Below are positions 1-5,949 of a stretch of 5,949 bases of DNA, in pieces. This DNA is from Syntrophomonas sp. GTDB lineage: Bacteria > Bacillota > Syntrophomonadia > Syntrophomonadales > Syntrophomonadaceae. Every line of letters starts with the position of its first letter. Positions within the stretch are counted from its first letter, which is position 1. The notes beneath the pieces are model-generated. The model was not told the origin of the DNA and ran no database searches. It saw only the letters and a program-made list of their open reading frames with translations. The stretch lies in the NCBI GenBank assembly GCA_028709355.1, contig JAQVXF010000078.1, positions 1 through 5,949 of the forward strand. The letters are read 5' to 3'. Made by a program: the position numbers and the translations under genes.

Positions 1-49
1 CAGTACCGGGTAATTCAACGACAGCACCTAAAAACGACTTTTCTACTCG

Positions 50-88
50 AAAAACGAAACCGGGCAGCATCTGCCCGGTTTTTTGTTT
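50..88. terminator. Rho-independent terminator, probably bidirectional
   Basis: An 11-bp stem (57-67 with 71-81, core CCGGGCAG/CTGCCCGG) closes on a 3-nt loop (CAT). On the plus strand it runs straight into a T-tract (79-84, then TTT at 86-88). On the minus strand the stem is followed by CG and five T (54-50). It lies about 80 nt past the fdhE stop, so it would end the formate dehydrogenase operon. The better plus-strand T-tract suggests it also ends a convergent gene entering from the left. Bases 1-49 show no coding region I can support; a TAA at 11-13 could be the end of such a gene, but this is a guess. Confidence 0.85.
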
Positions 89-161
89 GAACATCCATTT
101 GGGCCTCCAATCCTCCCTGAGTCCCGGCTGGCATTCGGCAACACCTCAACCCCGTCAGTGG

Positions 162-992
162 CTAGGTTTGGCTGTGATTGGTGTACCCTTTTTCCTGGGC
201 CAGCAGGTCCAGGTAGACGGTCTCCATGTTGGTAATGTAAGGATCGATGCGGATTGCCTTCTGGCGCTCGTCGAAACTCTTGCTGTATCCCCGGCATTCT
301 TCGCAGATAAATGCCTGGTAAGCGGGAAAATCTTCGGCGGTGAGGTAAGAGATGGTCTGGGGATTGCTGTTGCCGCAATGGACACAATATATGTTGCGGG
401 TCTCCCATTCCGAGAAACAACCGTCGCAGAACATAAAACGACGACCGTCGGTCGCCCTGACCCGGCTGAAGTTGGACTTGGATGCGCAGAAGGGGCAGGT
501 GGTGGCGAAATCCCATATCTCAAAACCTGCTTCCGAAAGGGCCGCGCGATGGGGTGCCGCCCATAACCGCAGGAAGGGCCGCAGAGCATGATCTACGCAG
601 AATATTAATAGTTCCTCCGGCATTTCGTGCTTCTGGGCCAGATCGCTGAAATATTCTCCGTCCCCCTCCAAAATCTTTAACGGGAGCTGTTCGAAATCCA
701 AAGCTGCCGCGAGCGAACTTATTTTACCCACCTGGGAGGCTGTCTCTGGTCTCGCAGCTGCAATAAATTGCAGCAGTTCTTGGAATACCTCTTGGAAGCG
801 TCGGGGGTCCAGCTTGAAATCTATCGATTCTATCAGCGCGCGGTTGGTATTGACCAGGACCTTCACCACATCGATGTCAGCCGGGGCATAAGTCTGCTTA
901 AGCTTCACCTGCTGTTGGTTCTGCCAGGACTCCAGGTTCTTATAGAAATCCAGGTAGCCAACCGGCAAATCCACCGGGGTCTTCGTCTTCAT
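162..992 (-). CDS. fdhE: Formate dehydrogenase accessory protein FdhE
   Basis: A 276-residue cytoplasmic protein of the FdhE family (E. coli FdhE is 309 residues), needed for activity of Tat-exported formate dehydrogenases and thought to act on the catalytic subunit before export. The N-terminal half is helical and poorly conserved. The C-terminal half holds four CxxC pairs: CPFC (166-169), CDGC (189-192, followed by the family-typical SEW), CVHC (203-206) and CEEC (230-233, followed by RGYSKS). These form the rubredoxin-like metal-binding knuckles of the family, and all eight cysteines are present. The ATG at 992-990 is preceded by AAAAGGAG (1009-1002) at 9 nt. It is the last gene of the operon, 76 nt after the cytochrome gene and separated from it by a hairpin. 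No signal peptide or membrane segment is seen. The assignment is firm; the exact biochemical role in this host is inferred from the family. Confidence 0.95.
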   Translation of the reverse strand: MKTKTPVDLPVGYLDFYKNLESWQNQQQVKLKQTYAPADIDVVKVLVNTNRALIESIDFKLDPRRFQEVFQELLQFIAAARPETASQVGKISSLAAALDFEQLPLKILEGDGEYFSDLAQKHEMPEELLIFCVDHALRPFLRLWAAPHRAALSEAGFEIWDFATTCPFCASKSNFSRVRATDGRRFMFCDGCFSEWETRNIYCVHCGNSNPQTISYLTAEDFPAYQAFICEECRGYSKSFDERQKAIRIDPYITNMETVYLDLLAQEKGYTNHSQT

Positions 993-1013
993 CTCTTAGC
1001 ACTCCTTTTATAA

Positions 1014-1042
1014 GAACAAGGGGAGATGTACTCCCCTTGTTC
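1014..1042 (-). other. Intercistronic hairpin between fdnI-type gene and fdhE
   Basis: A perfect 12-bp inverted repeat (GAACAAGGGGAG / CTCCCCTTGTTC) has a 5-nt loop at 1026-1030. It lies 26 nt past the cytochrome gene stop and ends 4 nt before the fdhE ribosome binding site (1009-1002). On the minus strand it is followed by TTATAAAAGG rather than a real T-run, so it is a weak terminator at best. A likely role is mRNA processing or 3'-end protection, or partial attenuation that keeps fdhE expression below that of the structural subunits. The structure is seen directly; the role is inferred. Confidence 0.7.
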
Positions 1043-1068
1043 ACGGTTGTATTTACTTAACGGGCAGA

Positions 1069-1758
1069 TTATTCTTCTTCTGTCTTTGCCTTGTCTCCAT
1101 AGGTCTCTTCATACCAGATGGCGTGGTGGTGTTTAGCCCAATCTTCGCGGACGGTACCTTTCCACATTCCCCAGAAGGATTCACCGGATCCAGGATGGAA
1201 AGAACCCAGATATCCATGCATACACACCATCAGGGTCCCGAAGATCATGGCCAGGTCATGGACCCAATAGGAGAACCGGACCAGGCCGGGCCACCAGATG
1301 GACGGCCACCAAATGATCCATCCGCTGATCATCAGCAGGAAGACCATGGTCGGGGTCACTACTGAGTTCATTTTTTCACCGCCGTTGAAGCGGGTCTGGG
1401 GTGGTATCTTGACTTTGAAGCCCAGGAATTCCAGCGGGAATACCATGAGGAAACCGATATCGTTCTTGCCGAAGCGCAGCAGGTCTTTGATCCAGGCAAT
1501 CACACCTTTAAAACCGACGGCCATGGCGGTCAGGATAGAAACGGTTAAAATTACAGCGGCAATTCGATGGACCAGACCGGCCCCCCGGTAGCCACCGAAG
1601 ATGGCGGCCAACCAGTCGACCCCGTCCAGGAACAAGGCCAGACCAGTGAACAAGCACAGCAGGAAGGTCACGGTATGAGTCCAGTGGGTAAAACGTGCCA
1701 GGGAATTAAATCTTTCTACGCGCGGGACGTCTTCTCTATATTCCGGAATCCATTGCAT
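1069..1758 (-). CDS. fdnI: Formate dehydrogenase cytochrome b subunit (gamma, FdnI-type)
   Basis: A 229-residue integral membrane diheme cytochrome b (E. coli FdnI is 217). It takes electrons from the iron-sulfur subunit and reduces menaquinone. Four hydrophobic segments lie at about 28-46, 64-84, 133-151 and 165-185. Candidate heme ligands are H25 (in RFTHWTH), H64 (LVHR), H167 (WVHD) and H181 (CMHGYLG). Their spacings of 39 and 14 residues equal those of the FdnI ligands His18/57 and His155/169. The family motif FNGGEKMNS (124-132) precedes helix 3, and a KHHHAIWYEE stretch near the C-terminus resembles the conserved tail. The ATG at 1758-1756 overlaps the TAA of the preceding gene by one base, and AAAGGAGGT (1775-1767) lies 8 nt upstream, so translation is likely coupled. 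Often annotated fdhC or fdoI in other genomes. Confidence 0.95.
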   Translation of the reverse strand: MQWIPEYREDVPRVERFNSLARFTHWTHTVTFLLCLFTGLALFLDGVDWLAAIFGGYRGAGLVHRIAAVILTVSILTAMAVGFKGVIAWIKDLLRFGKNDIGFLMVFPLEFLGFKVKIPPQTRFNGGEKMNSVVTPTMVFLLMISGWIIWWPSIWWPGLVRFSYWVHDLAMIFGTLMVCMHGYLGSFHPGSGESFWGMWKGTVREDWAKHHHAIWYEETYGDKAKTEEE

Positions 1759-2585
1759 TACGCATGACCTCCTTTCCCGTGTTCTTCATTTTTGTTGGCT
1801 ACCACCCTGGAAGTGACAAAGCTGACGGCGGAGCCGCCTAGAGCCAGCGGGATAAGCCAACCGGCATAGGGTTGCACCCAATCCTGCCAGAAGACGGTGT
1901 TACCTTCGACTTGCGGATTTACCGGCAGACCGAACTTGTCGGGGGTATCGGTCAGGATGTAGAGCTTATTGGTGCCGGCGCCCAATTCGGTTTCACCATA
2001 GATGGTCGCCCGCGGGAAACCGTTGGCCCGCAGGAATTTGACCCGGATCCGGGCTTCCTCCAGCAACTCGTCGCGATAACCGAACTTGACAGCGCCAGGG
2101 GCACAACTACGAGCGCAGGCAGGGGTCAAGCCTTCGGCCACCCGCTCGTAGCAAAGGGTGCATTTGGTCACGGTATCAGTGTGTTTACGGTATTTGGGGA
2201 TACCGAACGGACAGGCGTAGGTGCAGTACTGGCAGCCAATGCACTTATCCTCATCGTGGAAAGTGGCGCCCCAGTCAAGCTTGGTATAAGCCGATTTGGG
2301 GCAGACGGCCAAACACGCAGGTTCCATACAGTGCATGCACTGCCATTTCAAGAAGTTCCAGCGCACCCCGTCCACCGGGTCCTCGGTCTCGTTGAAACGG
2401 ATCATCATATAGGTGTTGGCATCGGTATCACCGTCTTTGGAGTCATAGGTGCCATTACCGGGGCCTCCGAAATAAGACTTATCGAAGACGGCTGGAAGTT
2501 GATTGGAATCCTTGCAAGCGGTGAAACAACCTCTGCAGGCGGTGCACTTACTGGAGTCATATAGATTAGTCATTAGTCTTGTCAT
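1758..2585 (-). CDS. fdnH: Formate dehydrogenase iron-sulfur subunit (beta, FdnH-type)
   Basis: A 275-residue electron-transfer subunit that carries electrons from the catalytic subunit to the cytochrome b. Sixteen cysteines form four [4Fe-4S] sites: C14/17/20/24, C83/86/91/95, C115/118/121/125 and C142/145/157/161. The C142 group has the long CxxC-x11-CxxxC spacing typical of the family. A single C-terminal hydrophobic helix (about 242-262) anchors it in the membrane next to the cytochrome, as in E. coli FdnH (294 residues). It has no signal peptide, which fits export by riding with the Tat-targeted catalytic subunit. The ATG at 2585-2583 is chosen because AAGGAGG (2600-2594) sits 8 nt upstream. 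A longer reading from 2609 would overlap the previous gene and lacks such a site. The start is 2 nt after the catalytic gene stop, with its ribosome binding site inside that gene's last codons. Confidence 0.96.
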   Translation of the reverse strand: MTRLMTNLYDSSKCTACRGCFTACKDSNQLPAVFDKSYFGGPGNGTYDSKDGDTDANTYMMIRFNETEDPVDGVRWNFLKWQCMHCMEPACLAVCPKSAYTKLDWGATFHDEDKCIGCQYCTYACPFGIPKYRKHTDTVTKCTLCYERVAEGLTPACARSCAPGAVKFGYRDELLEEARIRVKFLRANGFPRATIYGETELGAGTNKLYILTDTPDKFGLPVNPQVEGNTVFWQDWVQPYAGWLIPLALGGSAVSFVTSRVVANKNEEHGKGGHA

Positions 2586-2587
2586 AC

Positions 2588-5500
2588 TTAAGCCCTCCTT
2601 ATATTGCAAAGCCAGGCTTTGTACTCAGGTATCATGGTGTTGGCGTCGCCTACATGAGGGGTGAGACGGTTGGCGGGGTCGCCGGTGGCGTAGCCTTTGA
2701 AGCCGTATTGCCAAACAGCACCGACCATGTGTTGCTGCTCGCCATCGACAACAAAAGGTTTGATGCGCTTGGTGACGCAAGCCACTGCTTCGATATCTCC
2801 ACGGGTAGTAGAGACGATAACCTTGTCACCGTTCTTGATTTCCTTGATGGCACCTAGTTCCTCACTGATCTCTACGAACATGTTAGGCATAAGTTCGGCC
2901 AGCCAGGGCATGGTGCGGGTCAGAGCGCCGGTCTGCCAGTGTTCCACCACCCTATAGGTGGTCCCGATATAGGGGTAGTCGGCTGTGGTACCCTTTTTAT
3001 CTGGCTCCCAGATCTTGGAGGCCGGGTTGACCGCTTGAGAATTCATGAGGTTCTTGACTGGGCTTTCCCAGGGCTCATAATGCTCGGGGAAGGGACCTTC
3101 CTTAAACGATCCTTTGGCGGCAAAGAAACAACCAGTCCCTTCTGGTCTCATCAGGAAGGGGACCGCCTTATCAGGCGGAGCTGTCTTGGCGCAGTCGCAT
3201 ACATCATCGCCCACCCAAGCTCCTACCACGTCCGGTTTGGTCGGGTCGGAAACATTGGTCGGATCCCAATGGATCAAGACCCGGTCGGCATCGCCTTCCC
3301 AAGGAGTAACACCGTCAGGTTTGATCGAACAACGGTTGTAAACTATGCGGCGGTTGACCGGCCAGCACCAACCCCAATTGGAGTAGAGGCCCAGTCCGGT
3401 CTTGGAGTTGTCTTTGTTATCGCGTTTCTGCGGTTTGTACAACAGAGAGCCGTCCGGCTTAGTAGCCATCTGGCCACAATATACCCAGTTGCCGCAAGCG
3501 GTGCTGCCATCGTCCTTAAGGTTGGCAAATCCACCCGCAATAGGCTTCCCATCGGCGACAAAATAACCGCTGTACTCCAGGCCAACATTGATGGGCTCGG
3601 GTTCTTCGCCGTGGCCGTAACCCCAGGTCATTTTGGTAAGGGGCTCATCTTCAGGCCGGGTGCTTCCCTTGTAAAGCTCTTGGATCTTCTTGGACAACTG
3701 ATCGACGATCCAAAGGTCAGATTTGGATTGGCCCACTTCATCCGCGCCCTTCCAGCGATACTGGACCCAACGGCCGGTTTGAGCGGCGGTACCTTCCTTC
3801 TCATACACGGCGCAGGCCGGCAGGAAGAAAACTTCGGTCTGGATGTCTTTGGGTTCAAAGGTCTCGGTATGATGGGTGCCGCCATGGGGCCTTTCCCAGG
3901 CTCTAAAAGTCCAGAAATCGGAGGTCTCATTCAGCCACAGGTCAACGCTGACCATCCATTTCAGCTTGGTCAGAGCCGCCTGTTCTTTGTTGGCATTGGG
4001 GCCGCCCACTACCGGGTTGGAACCCATTACGAACAAGCCGTCGATTTCACCTTTATACATGGCCTCAAACATAGCTATATGGGAATAGTTCTTGGCTGCA
4101 TCTCGCTTGGGCAGGTAATGATAAGCCCAATCGTTTGCCTCCGTACAAGCGTCTCCATACCAGGCTTTCAGCATGCTCACCACCCACTTGGAGGTGTTGA
4201 TTTTAAACCCGGAATTGGGGATGCCAGCCGCTACCGCAGCCCGGAACTCGGCCATATTGGTAGCCGGGACCTTGGCTGCTCCCGGGGTCACTGCTTTGAC
4301 GAAACTCAACAAGTTCTTTTGGGCTGCAGTGTTCATGGGGCTGTCGATATAGCCAGGGATGATGTGGAATAACAGAGCCATATCGGTGGCGCCCTGTACG
4401 TTGTTCTCGCCGCGGAGAGCGTTAATGCCGCCGCCGGGACGTCCCATGTTACCAAGCAACAGCTGAACATTGGCAAAGGATTTCACGTTCTGGCTGCCCA
4501 CCGTATGTTGGGTGATACCCATAGCATACATGATGTTGCCGGTTTTATTAGGAGCACTGGTGGTAGCAAAAAGTTTGATAACTTCCAGGTATTTGTTCTT
4601 GGGGGAGCCGGTTATCTTGACAACCGAATCGATATCATAGCGCAAATAGTGTTTGGCCATCAGCTGGAATGCACAGCGGGGATTCTGCAGGGTAGGATCC
4701 TTCAAAATGGTGGTTCCGTCCTCAGCGTACTGGTAATCCCAGGTCTTGTTGTCATAGGTTCGCTTGGCGGCATCGTATCCCGAGAACAGACCGTCCTGGA
4801 AATCAAATCCGTCTGCAACCAAGTAGGAGGCATTGGTGTAAGCCTTAACATACTCTTCATGATAAAGTTTGTTCTGGATAATATAGTTGATCATACCGCC
4901 CAGGAAAGCAATATCGGTCCCGGAGCGCATCGGGCAATACAGGTCAGCGACAACCGAGGTTCGGGTGTAGCGGGGATCGACATGGATTATCTTGGTGCCT
5001 CGTACCCGTCGTCCTTCGCCCAGCCATTTCATCCCGATAGGATGATTCTCAGCCATGTTGCTGCCCATGATAAGTGCTACGTCGGTATTCTTCAAATCGA
5101 CCATATGGTTGGTCATGACTCCTCGTCCAAATGCGGGTGACAAACCTGCCACCGTAGCGCTGTGTCAGATACGGGCCTGGGTTTCCAGATATACCATACC
5201 CAGTGAACGGGCCAGTTTTGACCACAGGTAGCATTCTTCGTTGTCGAGTCCCGAGCCTCCCACGGAAGCGATCTTCTCAGTGCGGTTTACTATGATTTCA
5301 CTGCCGTCCGCGATTTTCTCTTTGTGGATGAAACTGCTGTCGCGGGTCTCCTTTACCCGGTGAGCAATCTGTTCGACCATCCATTCCCATTCTTTCTCTT
5401 CCCACTTGTCACTCCCCGGAGCGCGGTACAGGGGCACCGTCGCCCGCATGGGATTGATCTTCTGTTCCCCGGTTTCCTCGTCGTAAATCTCCCTCAGGTT

Positions 5501-5794
5501 AAACATGGCCGAGCCTTTAGCACAGGCACAACCACGGTTGATGGGATTATCAGGGTCGCCCTCAACACTCAGGAGTTTAACGAATTTGCCAGCCGCATCT
5601 CTTTCCGAATACACTAGCAGGCCGCAGCCGGAAGCGCAAAACGGGCAGACAGTCGGCACGCCCTTGACGTTTTTGATGCGTAAAGTCCGAACTGCTGCTG
5701 CCGCCGGTTTCAGATCGAAACCCAAGTCGGCAACGGCCATGACTGCTGCACTGGCACCGGTTACCTTTAAGAATTGTCTGCGGGTAACCTTCAT
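2588..5794 (-). CDS. fdnG: Formate dehydrogenase catalytic subunit, selenocysteine-containing, Tat-exported (alpha, FdnG-type)
   Basis: A 1068-residue molybdopterin enzyme that oxidises formate to CO2 (E. coli FdnG is 1015). An in-frame TGA at 5167-5165 is read as selenocysteine, residue 210, followed by the catalytic His211. The Tat signal has TRRQFLK at 4-10, a hydrophobic stretch and a likely cleavage site after the Ala run near 34. The [4Fe-4S] site is C50-x2-C53-x3-C57 plus C91 in CAKG, with conserved K93. Arg461 (in ALRGENNVQGATD) matches the active-site arginine of the family. The molybdopterin dinucleotide-binding domain begins near residue 940. The ATG at 5794-5792 follows AAAGGAG (5813-5807) at 12 nt; a GTG at 5842 would lie upstream of the predicted transcript and spoil the N-terminal signal. 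Unless the TGA is recoded, automated annotation would split this gene at 5165/5152. Often called fdhA or fdoG. Confidence 0.96.
5136..5167 (-). promoter_or_regulatory. Selenocysteine UGA codon with bacterial SECIS hairpin
   Basis: The UGA (5167-5165) is followed on the mRNA by a 7-bp stem, GGUGGCA paired with UGUCACC (5153-5136, one G-U pair), closing on a GGUU loop (5146-5143). Counting the U of UGA as 1, the loop GGU is at 22-24, the same distance as in the E. coli fdhF SECIS (loop GGUC, flanked by GCA/UGC). The loop guanines and uridine are the bases SelB is known to recognise. The codon context (ATC TGA CAC) matches FDH genes. The hairpin is coding sequence at the same time (residues 214-220). 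Confidence 0.9.
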
Positions 5795-5806
5795 TCTACT
5801 AACACT

Positions 5807-5853
5807 CTCCTTTCCCCCTAAAAATACATCTAATTTCCCCACCTAGTATAGCA
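5807..5853 (-). promoter_or_regulatory. Candidate extended -10 promoter and 5' leader of the operon
   Basis: On the minus strand TGC directly precedes TATACT (5853-5845), an extended -10 element one mismatch from TATAAT. The -35 position (about 5873-5868) matches consensus poorly, which is common for extended -10 promoters or those needing an activator. The predicted start of transcription near 5838 gives a leader of about 44 nt that contains the ribosome binding site AAAGGAG (5813-5807) and no obvious riboswitch or attenuator. This is a motif-based call without experimental support. Confidence 0.45.
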
Positions 5854-5889
5854 TCCCATCAGATATAGAAACAGATGTTTTTTAGTGAG

Positions 5890-5923
5890 ATTACTGATAA
5901 AAATTACTGGTAGGTATGACTGG
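5890..5923. repeat. Three 8-bp direct repeats at 13-bp period, possible operator
   Basis: Plus-strand units are ATTACTGA (5890-5897), ATTACTGG (5903-5910) and ATGACTGG (5916-5923), consensus ATKACTGR, each start exactly 13 bp from the next. Relative to the predicted transcription start they cover about -52 to -85, a usual place for activator binding. The rest of 5854-5949 is AT-rich and shows no gene on either strand. The repeats are seen directly; a regulatory role is inferred. Confidence 0.45.
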
Positions 5924-5949
5924 ACATCATAATAAATCCTGAACCGAAG

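Noticed and set aside
15..98. A 27-codon minus-strand reading frame (ATG at 98-96) behind a GGAGG
   Set aside because: It runs straight through the terminator stem, has a basic low-information sequence and resembles nothing known to me.
1872..2564. Plus-strand open frame of 230 codons opposite the iron-sulfur subunit gene
   Set aside because: It lies wholly within the antisense of a gene with all sixteen cluster cysteines intact, and has no supporting start signals.
2939..4372. Long plus-strand open frame of 477 codons opposite the catalytic gene
   Set aside because: It is antisense to a clearly conserved protein, lacks a convincing ribosome binding site and shows no recognisable domain; it is a shadow of the codon pattern on the other strand.
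5152..5167. A nonsense mutation or frameshift splitting the catalytic gene into two
   Set aside because: The reading frame is unchanged across the TGA, the residues on both sides match the FDH active site, and a SECIS-like hairpin follows at the right distance.
5854..5949. FNR, NarL or sigma-54 sites in the upstream region
   Set aside because: No TTGAT-N4-ATCAA and no TGGCAC-N5-TTGC pattern is present. Only one repeat unit (TACTGAT) fits the loose NarL heptamer, which is not enough.
1..5949. CRISPR arrays, tRNA or rRNA genes, insertion sequences
   Set aside because: No repeat-spacer arrays, no tRNA-like cloverleaf ends, no transposase-like reading frames and no long terminal inverted repeats were seen.

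Overview
The window carries one complete minus-strand operon for a membrane-bound, selenocysteine-containing formate dehydrogenase of the FDH-N/FDH-O type. Transcription runs from high to low coordinates: a catalytic molybdopterin/selenocysteine subunit (fdnG-type, 5794-2588), a four-cluster ferredoxin-like subunit (fdnH-type, 2585-1758), a four-helix cytochrome b subunit (fdnI-type, 1758-1069) and the accessory protein fdhE (992-162). The first three genes are packed with a 2-nt gap and a 1-nt overlap, each behind its own strong AAGGAGG-like ribosome binding site. fdhE follows after a 76-nt gap that holds a perfect 12-bp hairpin.

The catalytic gene looks split in two by an in-frame TGA at 5167-5165. 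It is read here as one gene with selenocysteine at residue 210: the flanking residues (ARI-U-HSATVAG) match the FDH active site, and a compact hairpin with a GGUU loop sits at the bacterial SECIS distance after the UGA. Decoding would need selA, selB, selC and selD, none of which is in this window.

Together the subunits oxidise formate to CO2 on the outer face of the cytoplasmic membrane (twin-arginine signal on the catalytic subunit). Electrons pass through the Mo/Sec site, the [4Fe-4S] chain and two b hemes to the membrane quinone pool. FdhE is the usual maturation partner of such exported enzymes.

Upstream of the operon (5795-5949) are an extended -10 promoter candidate and, further up, three 8-bp direct repeats at an exact 13-bp period, which could be a regulator site. 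Downstream (1-161) is a strong GC-rich terminator hairpin with T-tracts on both sides, so it may serve convergent genes.

The host is an anaerobe or facultative anaerobe that uses selenium. Moderate GC content and consistently strong AGGAGG ribosome binding sites suggest a Firmicutes-like lineage such as the Desulfotomaculum/Peptococcaceae group, but this is an inference with low confidence. The gene content is a known system; the less ordinary parts are the recoded UGA, the upstream repeat array and the intercistronic hairpin.
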